From contig NZ_SRKY01000001.1 in NCBI RefSeq assembly GCF_004803475.1, positions 124,001-188,000 on the forward strand: a DNA stretch of 64,000 nucleotides, read 5' to 3'. The notes under the pieces were generated by a model. It did no database searches. It was not told where the DNA came from and was given only the letters and a program-made list of their open reading frames with translations. The translations under genes were made by a program, and so were the position numbers. This document shows, in pieces, positions 15,762 to 23,653 of the stretch (positions within the stretch are counted from its first letter, which is position 1; each line of letters begins with the position of its first letter). The stretch comes from Aliishimia ponticola. Lineage in GTDB: Bacteria > Pseudomonadota > Alphaproteobacteria > Rhodobacterales > Rhodobacteraceae.

Positions 15762-18507
15762 GTCCTGCCTGCCGTAGTTTTGCCCGCAGCCGCGCAGGCG
15801 TCACGGGGAGTTCCGTCATCCGCACGCCGGTCGCGTCGGCAATCGCGTTGAGGATCGCGGGGGCCGTCGGGATCAGCGCGTGTTCCCCCAGCCCTTTGGC
15901 ACCATAGGGGCCATGCGCATCCGGCTCTTCGATGATCCGCGTCTCGATCGGGGGCACATCCCCGATGGTCGGGATCAGATAATCGTGCAGGTTCTCTGTG
16001 CGTCCGGGATGGTATTCTTCCATCAGCGCCATGCCAAGGCCCTGCGCCACGCCGCCTTCGATCTGACCTTCGACCAACAGCGGGTTGATCGCGTGGCCCA
16101 CATCATGCGCGGCGACGATACGGATCACCTTGCTCGTGCCATAGGCGGGATCGACCTCTACCACCGCCAGATGCGCGGCATAGCCGAATTGCGCATAGGG
16201 CGCGCCCTGACCATTTTTGTCCAGCGGCGCGGTGGGGGGATCGTAATAGCCTTCGGCTTGCAGCACATAGCCATCCTCATCGGTGGGAAGCTGCGCGGGA
16301 ACGATGTCGTGGGTCCGATCCTCATCCGTGACGCGGATCAGCCCCTGCTCAAGGGAAATCTGCGCTGTCTCGCTTGCGTTCACACGTTCCAGCACCTGAC
16401 GGCGCAAGCCTTCGCCCGCGCGCTGGGCCGCGTTGCCGCTAACAAAGGTTTGCCGCGAGGCCGAGGTCTTGCCCGCATCGGGGGTGAAATCGGTGTCCCC
16501 GCCCAAGAGCCGGACGGATGCGGTCGGCACGCCGAAAGCACGGGCGAAAATCTGCGTGATCACCGTGTTCGATCCCTGACCGATATCGACGGCGCCCTGA
16601 TGCAGAACCAGCGTCCCATCGGCGGTCAGCCCGGCCTTGATCGTCGAGGGGTTCGGCATCGAGGTATTGCCGCACCCATACCAGCCCGCGCCGATCCCGA
16701 CCCCGCGCAAAAGGCCATTCGGCAAACGGTTTGCGGCCAGTGCCTGACGCTCTGCCTGCCAAGCCGGGCGCAGCGCTTCCAGACAGGCGCGGATGCCAAC
16801 GCCGGTGTCAAAGACCTGCCCGCAGACCGTCGGCACGCCGTTCTCCAGCGCATTTTGGATACGCAGGTCCAGCCGGTCCATGCCCAGCTTATCGGCCAGC
16901 ATGTCCAGCAGGCTTTCCTGCGCCACCGCCGATTGCGGCACGCCAAAGCCGCGAAACGCACCGGCAGGGGGGCAGTTGGTATAGACGCCCTGCGCCTCGG
17001 CCCGGTAATTCGGAATTCGGTAGGGGCCAGAGGCATGGATCGGCACCCGGTTCGCGACCGTCGGGCCCCAACTGGCATAGGCTCCGGTGTTGAACACCCC
17101 GTCGAACTGCATCGCCCGCAGCGTGCCATCCTTATCCGCACCGATCCGCGCGCTGATCCGCGACGGGTGGCGCTTGGTGGAGGACTGCATCGACTCCGTC
17201 CGGCTATAGGCCATGCGCACCTGCCGCCCGGTCTTGAGCGCCGCGAGCGCCAGATAGGGCTGTACCGTCAGATCGAGCTTGGAGCCAAAACCGCCGCCAA
17301 CCCCGGTGGGGCGAATGCGGATGCGGCTGCGGGGCAGGGCGAGGATGTCCATCAGCCCCTCAAGGTTCATGAACGGGGCCTGCGTGCAGCAAAAGACCTC
17401 TACCCGGCCATCGGCCACACGCGCATAGCCCGCTTCGGGTTCGATATAGGCATGTTCGACGAAGGCGGTCGAAAACTCCGCCGCGACAGTCACGTCGGCG
17501 CCGTCGAACCCGGCGGACGCATCGCCATGAGAAACGAACCCGCCGCACATGACATTGCGCGCATGACCATCGTGAAGCAGGCTGGCCCCCGGCGCTTGCG
17601 CCTCTTGCGGGGTCAGGCTGGCGGGCAGCTCTGTCCAGGTGACGGGAAAGCCGGACAGATCCAATCCCGCGATTGCCTCGGCCGTGCCGACAATGGCTGC
17701 GATTGCCTCGCCCCTGAAACGGCAGGTGCTTTCGGCGAAAACCGGTTGGTCGATAAAGCCGGGGATCACGCCGAAAAGATTGCGGCCGGGAATGTCGCGC
17801 GCGGTCAGGACCGTCTCGATCCCGGGAATGCGCGTGGCCCAGCCCGCGATATCACCAAGGGTGAACCGGGCATGGTGATAGGGGCTGCGCACGATCCGAA
17901 GATGGAGCGCATTGGGCGGGGCCACATCGTCACCGAACCGTTCGCGGCCCGAAACCTTGGCATTGCCATCGACCCGGGGGATCGCCGCGCCGGTATGGCC
18001 CGGACCGGTCAGCGCAGGCGCGGGCGCGGGCTCGCGATGGGTACTCACCACCGCGTCGATGATCTTGCGATAGCCGGTACAGCGGCACAGCACACCGCCA
18101 AGCGCGTCTTCGACCATGTCGGGTGTCGGCTCTGGCACCTCGCGCAGCAAGGCAGAGGCGGATACGATCATGCCCGGCGTGCAGATACCGCATTGCGCCG
18201 CGCCGTGTGCCTCGAAGCTCGCGGCCAGCTTGCGGGTCAGGCTGTCATTCTTGACCAGGCCTGACAGCGTCTCGATCTGCTGGCGTTCGACGCGGCGGGC
18301 CGGGGTCAGGCAGGCACAGACCGGCGCGCCATCCACCAGCACCGTGCAGGCACCGCAATCGCCCGCGTCACAGCCGACTTTGACATCCTTCACACCGCAA
18401 TCGTCGCGCAGCACGTCGGATAGCCGCGCATCGGGCGCGACTTCGATCAGGACCGTGCGACCATTGAGACGGAATTGAAGCGGGTCCAGCCCCGCACGTT
18501 TATCCAT
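15754..18507 (-). CDS. Xanthine-dehydrogenase-family hydroxylase, fused 2Fe-2S and molybdopterin subunits
   Basis: A 917-residue protein combining two parts usually encoded separately. Residues 1-150 are the 2Fe-2S subunit (C46, C51, C54, C66; second cluster C106, C109, C141, C143). Residues from about 175 on are the molybdenum subunit, with GGGFGSKLDL, the AFRGFGVPQSA arginine motif and the catalytic-base segment GAKGLGEHALIP. The FAD subunit is a separate upstream gene overlapping by 8 bp, so the holoenzyme is of the form FAD plus (FeS-Mo). No Tat signal is present, so it is cytoplasmic. It likely hydroxylates a carbon next to a ring nitrogen and feeds the reductase encoded next. Confidence 0.88.
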   Translation of the reverse strand: MDKRAGLDPLQFRLNGRTVLIEVAPDARLSDVLRDDCGVKDVKVGCDAGDCGACTVLVDGAPVCACLTPARRVERQQIETLSGLVKNDSLTRKLAASFEAHGAAQCGICTPGMIVSASALLREVPEPTPDMVEDALGGVLCRCTGYRKIIDAVVSTHREPAPAPALTGPGHTGAAIPRVDGNAKVSGRERFGDDVAPPNALHLRIVRSPYHHARFTLGDIAGWATRIPGIETVLTARDIPGRNLFGVIPGFIDQPVFAESTCRFRGEAIAAIVGTAEAIAGLDLSGFPVTWTELPASLTPQEAQAPGASLLHDGHARNVMCGGFVSHGDASAGFDGADVTVAAEFSTAFVEHAYIEPEAGYARVADGRVEVFCCTQAPFMNLEGLMDILALPRSRIRIRPTGVGGGFGSKLDLTVQPYLALAALKTGRQVRMAYSRTESMQSSTKRHPSRISARIGADKDGTLRAMQFDGVFNTGAYASWGPTVANRVPIHASGPYRIPNYRAEAQGVYTNCPPAGAFRGFGVPQSAVAQESLLDMLADKLGMDRLDLRIQNALENGVPTVCGQVFDTGVGIRACLEALRPAWQAERQALAANRLPNGLLRGVGIGAGWYGCGNTSMPNPSTIKAGLTADGTLVLHQGAVDIGQGSNTVITQIFARAFGVPTASVRLLGGDTDFTPDAGKTSASRQTFVSGNAAQRAGEGLRRQVLERVNASETAQISLEQGLIRVTDEDRTHDIVPAQLPTDEDGYVLQAEGYYDPPTAPLDKNGQGAPYAQFGYAAHLAVVEVDPAYGTSKVIRIVAAHDVGHAINPLLVEGQIEGGVAQGLGMALMEEYHPGRTENLHDYLIPTIGDVPPIETRIIEEPDAHGPYGAKGLGEHALIPTAPAILNAIADATGVRMTELPVTPARLRAKLRQAGHG

Positions 18508-19345
18508 GTGCCGCCACCGCCTGCTGAAGAACGCGTTTGGCCTGTTCGGCCACCACATCCGCGCGATAGGCGCTATCGGCGCGCATATCGGTGATTGGGG
18601 ACAGGCAGGACAGATGGTCCGGCGTCACCGTGATCTCATCCCCGCGCTTGCCGATCACATCCGCCTCCAGCGCGTGCAACCGCTGCGCCACGGGTGAACA
18701 GGCCCCCACCGCCACGCGCGCCGCCGCGATCCGGCCATTGGCGTCCAGACTGACAAGCGCTGCGGTCATCGTGATCGAAATGACAAGGTACTTGCGCGCG
18801 CCCAGCTTGTGAAAGGCGCTTGCGGCCCGGTCCGCCGGGCTGGGGATGTGCAGGGCGATGACCATCTCGTCCGGGGCCAGCGCCGTCTGGCGGACGCCGG
18901 TGATGAACTCGCCAAGGGCCAGCCGCCGCGTGCCCCCGGCGCGCCCGATCTCTACCTGTGCGTCCAGCGTCAAAAGTGGCGGCACCCCATCGGCAGCGGG
19001 CGAGGCGTTGCACAGATTGCCCGCAACGGTCCCGGTATTCTGTATCTGGCGGCTGCCAACTTCGCGCGCGGCCGATTGCAGCCCGGCAAAGGCCGAGGGC
19101 AGATCGGCGGCGGCAATATCGCTCCATGTGGTGGCCGCGCCGATATGCCAGCCATTTCCATCGGGCAGGGCGCGGATGCCCCGCAAACCTTCAACACGGG
19201 AGATATCCAAGAGATCGCGCGGCTCTGGCTGACGTCCACGGGCCGGATAGTAATCCGTGCCGCCCGCCAGGATCGACGCGGGGCGATCTGCAAGAACCCC
19301 CAGCGCCTCGTCCAACCGGGTCGGCATGAAATATTGTGCTGTCAC
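18500..19345 (-). CDS. FAD-binding subunit of the xanthine-dehydrogenase-family hydroxylase
   Basis: A 281-residue CoxM/CutM-type subunit. The FAD pyrophosphate motif ILAGGTDYYP lies at about 25-34 and the second FAD motif TGTVAGNLCNASPAADG at about 104-120. The CO-dehydrogenase flavoprotein C-terminal domain follows. It completes the three-cofactor chain Mo to two 2Fe-2S to FAD with the downstream fused subunit. The start is a GTG at 19345, preceded by an AGGTGAG ribosome-binding site; an ATG at 19327 would remove the family's first strand. It is the first gene of the operon, and the 200 bp upstream should hold its promoter, but I could not identify an operator. Confidence 0.87.
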   Translation of the reverse strand: MTAQYFMPTRLDEALGVLADRPASILAGGTDYYPARGRQPEPRDLLDISRVEGLRGIRALPDGNGWHIGAATTWSDIAAADLPSAFAGLQSAAREVGSRQIQNTGTVAGNLCNASPAADGVPPLLTLDAQVEIGRAGGTRRLALGEFITGVRQTALAPDEMVIALHIPSPADRAASAFHKLGARKYLVISITMTAALVSLDANGRIAAARVAVGACSPVAQRLHALEADVIGKRGDEITVTPDHLSCLSPITDMRADSAYRADVVAEQAKRVLQQAVAAHG

Positions 19346-19545
19346 GCGCTCACCTTCCTCACCATGGCCCTCACCACTATCCGCACCACGGGGTCTACGT
19401 GCGGCAACGCTAGGAGTCGCCCGCTTTGACTGTCAACGAAAATATCCCGCCGGAGCCGCCCGCCGCGTGCCTGCTGCCGGGCGCGTGTCAGAGGCTTTGC
19501 CTTCGCCCGAATTTTGGGCGGCGACGCCCACGCGGCACATCTGCG

Positions 19546-19571
19546 GGAACCAAATCGCACCGCCGCGCGTT
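19546..19571 (+). promoter_or_regulatory. EcfG-type promoter (GGAAC-N17-CGTT)
   Basis: GGAAC at 19546-19550 and CGTT at 19568-19571 match the alphaproteobacterial general-stress sigma factor consensus. It lies 37 bp before the start of the small PLDc_N-type membrane protein gene. Confidence 0.85.
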
Positions 19572-19607
19572 GACCTACCAGCAAATAGCAAAACGAAGGA
19601 GTTCGAG

Positions 19608-19799
19608 ATGTTTGAAGTTGCAGGAATTCTGGGTCTGATCGGTCTGGCTTTGTCGCTTTGGGCGTTGGTCTCGATCATCAGTTCGAACGCATCGACCGGC
19701 GCGAAAGTCGGGTGGAGCCTGTTCGTGATCGTGCTGCCCGTGATCGGTTTCATCGTCTGGTTCTTTGTCGGACCGCGTGCGCGCAAAGCCGCATACTGA
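19608..19799 (+). CDS. Small PLDc N-terminal (cardiolipin synthase-like) domain membrane protein
   Basis: A 63-residue protein of two transmembrane helices (about 4-24 and 37-54) with the tail FFVGPRARKAAY. It resembles the stand-alone phospholipase-D-nuclease N-terminal domain (PLDc_N), the membrane segment found ahead of cardiolipin synthases. Many bacteria carry such orphan domains as stress-induced envelope proteins with no known reaction. The ribosome-binding site GAAGGAG sits 6 bp before the ATG. It is preceded by an EcfG promoter and followed by a strong terminator, so it is a monocistronic stress gene. The larger upstream-extended frame was rejected because it would start ahead of the promoter. 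Confidence 0.82.
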   Translation: MFEVAGILGLIGLALSLWALVSIISSNASTGAKVGWSLFVIVLPVIGFIVWFFVGPRARKAAY

Positions 19800-19853
19800 C
19801 GCGGACGCCCACCGCGCGGCGAGGCGCAGACAAAACCCCACCATCCAAGAACT

Positions 19854-19880
19854 GGCGCCCCATCGCGGGCGCCTTTTCTT
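19854..19880 (+). terminator. Rho-independent terminator of the PLDc_N-type gene
   Basis: GGCGCCC (19854-19860) and GGGCGCC (19867-19873) form a perfect 7-bp stem with a CATCGC loop, followed by TTTTCTTTT. Confidence 0.85.
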
Positions 19881-19990
19881 TTGTCTCGCCCACGGCCTTT
19901 ATCACAACGGGGGATTGGTACGCGGTCGATCCAACATTCTGGGATAACTAAAGAAAAACGCGGTCTCCCAACTTTTTTCACTCATATTCG

Positions 19991-20015
19991 GGAACCAATC
20001 CGATCCCCCGCCGTT
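19991..20015 (+). promoter_or_regulatory. EcfG-type promoter (GGAAC-N16-CGTT)
   Basis: GGAAC at 19991-19995 and CGTT at 20012-20015 lie 37 bp before the DUF1328 gene, the same distance as at the preceding stress gene. Confidence 0.85.
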
Positions 20016-20051
20016 ACCCAATCAGACTGAAAGCAAACGGAGGATACTCAA

Positions 20052-20207
20052 ATGCTGGGCTGGTCAATTACGTTTCTTGTTGTCGCTCTGATCGCGGCAG
20101 TTCTGGGCTTCGGCGGGATCGCCGGTACGGCCGCAGGTATCGCAAAAATCTTGTTCGTGGTTTTTGCCGTACTGTTCGTCGTGTCGCTGCTGCGCCGCGC
20201 CACCTGA
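20052..20207 (+). CDS. DUF1328 (YtjA family) small membrane protein
   Basis: A 51-residue protein of two hydrophobic helices split by the family's glycine-rich turn ([21 protein letters not shown]). It ends in [12 protein letters not shown]1328 proteins are widespread tiny inner-membrane proteins, commonly stress-induced and of unknown function. The start is supported by GGAGGATA 8-15 bp upstream and by the EcfG promoter before it. It lies among other small stress membrane proteins. The family assignment is strong because the whole protein matches the pattern; the function is not known. Confidence 0.88.
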   Translation: MLGWSITFLVVALIAAVLGFGGIAGTAAGIAKILFVVFAVLFVVSLLRRAT

Positions 20208-20215
20208 CAGTTCCT

Positions 20216-20245
20216 TGACCGCGCCGGATCCCCACGGCGCGGTCA
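20216..20245 (+). terminator. Strong hairpin after DUF1328 gene
   Basis: TGACCGCGCC (20216-20225) pairs perfectly with GGCGCGGTCA (20236-20245) around a 10-nt loop. No U-tract follows, so it may stabilise the mRNA end or only partly terminate before the next small gene. Confidence 0.45.
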
Positions 20246-20287
20246 GCGAACGCCCCCCCCATTTCTTCAAACAATGCGAGGCTGACG

Positions 20288-20464
20288 ATGTCTGACAATT
20301 CCACAAATCCAGAGGAAAGAGTCCGCGGGCACAGATTCCCGATCGCGGGTATGGCCGCCGTTGTCGTCTTTGCCATCGCCGCCATGTTCTTTTTCCAGAA
20401 TTCCCTGGTCGAGAACGACGCGAGCGCTGCGCCCGAAAGCAGCGTTCCCGCCGATCAGGACTAA
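20288..20464 (+). CDS. Small single-pass membrane protein, unknown
   Basis: A 58-residue ORF with a charged N-terminus (MSDNSTNPEERVRGHR), one transmembrane helix at about 18-38 (FPIAGMAAVVVFAIAAMFFF) and an acidic, alanine-rich periplasmic tail (VENDASAAPESSVPADQD). I do not recognise a family. AATGCGAGGCTGACG before the ATG offers a weak ribosome-binding site. It lies between two stress genes and ends about 80 bp before a rho-independent terminator. It has no EcfG promoter of its own and is probably co-expressed with the DUF1328 gene if the intervening hairpin is read through. Membrane topology and codon pattern support it as real. Confidence 0.6.
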   Translation: MSDNSTNPEERVRGHRFPIAGMAAVVVFAIAAMFFFQNSLVENDASAAPESSVPADQD

Positions 20465-20543
20465 CCTACTCCCCCCGGGCGGCCGACGTCCCTCTTGCCG
20501 CCCACTCCCAAGAGACATCTTCCCCGAGATGTCACACAACTTG

Positions 20544-20571
20544 CCCGCCACCTTCGTGTGGCGGGTTTTTT
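20544..20571 (+). terminator. Rho-independent terminator
   Basis: CCCGCCAC (20544-20551) pairs with GTGGCGGG (20558-20565), followed directly by TTTTTT. It ends the small-membrane-protein transcript just before the next EcfG promoter. Confidence 0.88.
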
Positions 20572-20620
20572 CGTGGCAGATTCAGATCGGGGAGTAAGGC
20601 ATCGGGCGCGAAAAACTTCG

Positions 20621-20646
20621 GGAACGAATTGCACCCGGCGCGCGTT
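20621..20646 (+). promoter_or_regulatory. EcfG-type promoter (GGAAC-N17-CGTT)
   Basis: GGAAC at 20621-20625 and CGTT at 20643-20646, 32 bp before the DUF892 gene. The context GGAACgaattgcacc resembles the other sites of the island. Confidence 0.87.
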
Positions 20647-20677
20647 GACCTTGTGAAACTTCCCCAAGGAGGACGTT

Positions 20678-21178
20678 ATGTCTGTATCGACGCTTGAAGA
20701 ACTCTATCACACCGAAATGCAAGACGCCTATTCCGCCTGCAAGCAATCGCTCGCAGCGACGCGCGACATGGGCCGGGCTGCCACGGATCAGGCGCTGCAA
20801 GAGGCGCTGATCGACGCGACGAACGGGATCGTCGACGGCATGGACAAGCTGGCCAGCATGTGCGCCGAGCATGACATCAATCCGGATGGCCACAAATGCG
20901 AGGGCATGGAAGGGCTGGTCAAGGAAGCGCGCAAGCATTCCATCGAACATGATTTTGACGATGACGCGCTGCGTGATGCGATGATCATCAGCCAGTATCA
21001 GCGACTGGGTCACTATGCGATTGCGGCCTATGGCACGCTGCGCGCCTTTGCCAACCGTCTGGGCCATGATGGCGATGGTGCCCGGTTCAACGAGATGCTG
21101 GACAGCTGCTATGACGGCGACCGCCGGATGACCGACATTGCCACGGGCGAGGGCGGTGTAAACGCCGACGCCGCGTAA
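20678..21178 (+). CDS. DUF892 / YciE-YciF ferritin-like protein
   Basis: A 166-residue all-helical protein starting STLEELYHTEMQDAYSACKQSL, the typical first helix of the DUF892 (YciF) ferritin-like family, with acidic and histidine residues that could form a di-metal site. EHDFDDDALRDAMIISQYQRLGHYAIAAYG carries a second carboxylate and histidine set. Family members are stress-induced and some resemble manganese catalases or ferritins, but the reaction is unproven. The AAGGAGG ribosome-binding site and EcfG promoter mark it as a general stress gene. An alpha/beta-hydrolase gene starts 19 bp downstream. Confidence 0.87.
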   Translation: MSVSTLEELYHTEMQDAYSACKQSLAATRDMGRAATDQALQEALIDATNGIVDGMDKLASMCAEHDINPDGHKCEGMEGLVKEARKHSIEHDFDDDALRDAMIISQYQRLGHYAIAAYGTLRAFANRLGHDGDGARFNEMLDSCYDGDRRMTDIATGEGGVNADAA

Positions 21179-21197
21179 AGGTCTAGGTGCAATAGAA

Positions 21198-22040
21198 ATG
21201 AACATCGCGGTCCCCATACAAGCGCCAAAACCTGCCGCCGGGCACATTGCCCGCGTGCATGACGGCACGGGTATGCCCGTGGTGTTCATCCCCGGCTTTC
21301 TTGAGACGACCGATATCTGGTCCTCGCTATTGCGGCGCACGCGCCCATTCCTGCCGGAGTGTCACGCGCTGTCCTTGCCGGGGCACCCGCCTTGGGTGCC
21401 GGAGCCGGATGATCACCTGACCGACGACTGGGCCAACACCATTGCGGAAACACTGGAAGACCTGGGGCCAAAAGGCGTGCGCCTTGTGGGCCATTCGACC
21501 GGCGGGCTTGTTGCGCTTGAAATTGCGCGGCTGCGCCCGGATCTGGTGAAGGACGTTTTGCTGATTGGCGCGCTGCACGCAGGCGACGTGGGCGGGCACA
21601 AGACATGGACCCATGCCGCGGCCGAAATGCCGTGGATCGGTCCGTTTCTTCTGTCCGCCGCGCTCAAGGCTTGGTTGCGGTCCGAGGAATCGTTTCGCGC
21701 CGGTCTGGCCTCTTCCATGGCCGACAGGGCCGGGCTTTTCGATGTTCCGGTCGATATGCGCGAAATGATGCGGTCTGCATGCCCGCGCACGCTTCATGCG
21801 CTTTTGCAGTGGATGTCTCATCGCGACGGTGCCGACCTGTCCGATATTTCGGCCCCCGTGGCATCGGTCATCGGCACGCGCGATGCGGTGATTTCCCCGC
21901 ATCATCAGATAGATACCTTGCGTCTGCTGGGCAATTCCAGCGCCACGCTGGTCCCGACGGGGCATTTGCCCTTTCTTGAACGCCCCGACCTTTTCGACCC
22001 CCTTTTTCTTGGATGGCTGTCACGACGAACACCTAATTGA
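21198..22040 (+). CDS. Alpha/beta hydrolase
   Basis: A 280-residue alpha/beta-hydrolase. The nucleophile elbow is GHSTGG with S100; the acid is probably D229 (GTRDAV) and the base H256 (PTGHLPF), so the triad is complete. The oxyanion-hole region is IPGFLETTDIW. No signal peptide is seen. It is 19 bp after the stress-induced DUF892 gene and before a stress sensor kinase. In several bacteria a sensor-linked alpha/beta-hydrolase of this kind (RsbQ in Bacillus) works with a PAS-bearing regulator. That raises a signalling role as well as a simple esterase role, but nothing in the sequence decides between them. Confidence 0.8.
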   Translation: MNIAVPIQAPKPAAGHIARVHDGTGMPVVFIPGFLETTDIWSSLLRRTRPFLPECHALSLPGHPPWVPEPDDHLTDDWANTIAETLEDLGPKGVRLVGHSTGGLVALEIARLRPDLVKDVLLIGALHAGDVGGHKTWTHAAAEMPWIGPFLLSAALKAWLRSEESFRAGLASSMADRAGLFDVPVDMREMMRSACPRTLHALLQWMSHRDGADLSDISAPVASVIGTRDAVISPHHQIDTLRLLGNSSATLVPTGHLPFLERPDLFDPLFLGWLSRRTPN

Positions 22041-22124
22041 TTTGACCTGATCGTTAAGGCTTGCGTAACTGGTGCATCTGTTTTGCCACCGGCCGTTTTT
22101 GCGTGGCATCGGAAAGGATGCCAG

Positions 22125-23645
22125 ATGACGATCCCAATGCGCGAAGATCCTGCCAAGCTGACCGACGAGAACGTGATCCTTCAAGCCGATCTCGGCCTTG
22201 TGGATTCCCCTTCGGAAGAGGTGTTCGATCGCGGTGTGCGACTGGCGTCACGGCTTGTCGGCGCGCCGGTCAGCCTGCTGTCCTTCGTTGATGGCACGCG
22301 GCAATTTTTCAAGGCCCAGAAGGGGCTTGCCGAACCTTGGGCGACGTTGCGCGAAACCCCGCTCAGCCATTCCTTCTGCCAGCATGTCGTGTCCAGCGAC
22401 GCGCCGCTTATTGTCGAGGATGCGCGCAAGGACGAGATGCTGAAAGACAATCTGGCGATCCCCGATCTGGGCGTCGTGGCCTATCTGGGCGTGCCCGTGC
22501 GGCACCCGTCGGGTGCGGTTCTTGGCTCTTTCTGTGCGATTGACAGCCAGCCGCGCCAATGGACCGAAGAAGATCGCGCGCTGATGACCGATTTGGCCGA
22601 CGGGATATCGAACGAGATCAAGCTGCGTGCGGCGCTGCTGGAAAAAGAGCGGCTGCGGCAGGAAAGCCAGCAGATGAAGAACCGGCTCGATCTGGCGATC
22701 ACGGCAGGGCGGCTTGGTGTCTTCGATCTGGATCTGGAGACCGGCGAGTCGCAGTGGGACAGCATGTTGTTCGATCTGTGGGGGATGCCCAAGACCGAAG
22801 CAAACCCGTTCCCGCTGGCGATGCAGATGCTGCATCCCGACGATCTGCCAGCCCATGAAGAGGAATTCGAGAAAGCCAAGACGCCCGGCGGCGATGGTCT
22901 TTATTCGATGAATCTGCGCGTCCGCGTTCCGGGAGAGGTGTCTTCCCGCGTGCTGCATGCGCAGGGCAAGGTGTCCTTTGAGGGGGAGACGCCCAAACGG
23001 ATGGTCGGGGCGGTACAGGACGTGTCCGAACTGTGGAATGCGCTGGAACAGCAGCGGCTTTTGACAAAGGAACTGAACCACCGCGTCAAGAACCTGTTCG
23101 CGATTACCGCAGGGCTGATCAGCATCACCGCCCAGGAATCCAAGGATTGCAAGGAGATGGCAGATGCGCTGCGCTCGCGTATCCTGTCGCTATCCGCGGC
23201 CCACGACCTTGTGCGGCCCGCCATCGTCGGCGAAGAAACCCCCGATACCGAAGCGGAACTTGATGGGCTGGTCAAAACAATCATCAGCCCGCATCTGCGG
23301 CTGCCCGAGCAGTTGCAAAGCAATGGCGCGGCGATTTCGATCGCGCCCGATCTGGCGTCGTCCTTCGCCCTTCTGCTGCACGAGTTGGCCACCAATGCCG
23401 GCAAGTACGGTGCGCTGTCCCATATCGACGGCCGCCTGAATGTCAGCTGGACTCATCAGGGCGACACGCTGCACATCCATTGGAACGAAACCTGCGCGGC
23501 AGGGGCGCTGCAAAAGCCTGTGGATGAAGGGTTCGGATCGACGCTGATCGACATGACCGTGCGGCGCAAACTGCGCGGCGAATACGAACTGGATTGGAAA
23601 CCGGACGGCCTTTCTGTGACTGTCCGGTTGCCGTGGAAGCAGTAA
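22125..23645 (+). CDS. GAF-PAS sensor histidine kinase of the HWE/HisKA_2 type
   Basis: The protein has 506 residues. A GAF domain (about 15-165) is followed by a short coiled linker, a PAS domain (about 184-305), then HisKA_2 with phospho-acceptor H319 in KELNHRVKNLFAI and a HATPase domain with an intact N-box (LLLHELATNAGKYGAL). There is no membrane segment, so it senses a cytoplasmic cue. Kinases of this type phosphorylate PhyR in alphaproteobacteria, and phyR is the next gene, converging 8 bp away. The start at 22125 was chosen for GGAAAGGA upstream; an in-frame start at 22083 has none. The GAF domain retains a cysteine in HSFCQHV, common in heme or bilin GAFs, but no cofactor can be claimed. 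Confidence 0.88.
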   Translation: MTIPMREDPAKLTDENVILQADLGLVDSPSEEVFDRGVRLASRLVGAPVSLLSFVDGTRQFFKAQKGLAEPWATLRETPLSHSFCQHVVSSDAPLIVEDARKDEMLKDNLAIPDLGVVAYLGVPVRHPSGAVLGSFCAIDSQPRQWTEEDRALMTDLADGISNEIKLRAALLEKERLRQESQQMKNRLDLAITAGRLGVFDLDLETGESQWDSMLFDLWGMPKTEANPFPLAMQMLHPDDLPAHEEEFEKAKTPGGDGLYSMNLRVRVPGEVSSRVLHAQGKVSFEGETPKRMVGAVQDVSELWNALEQQRLLTKELNHRVKNLFAITAGLISITAQESKDCKEMADALRSRILSLSAAHDLVRPAIVGEETPDTEAELDGLVKTIISPHLRLPEQLQSNGAAISIAPDLASSFALLLHELATNAGKYGALSHIDGRLNVSWTHQGDTLHIHWNETCAAGALQKPVDEGFGSTLIDMTVRRKLRGEYELDWKPDGLSVTVRLPWKQ

Positions 23646-23653
23646 GGGGGCGG

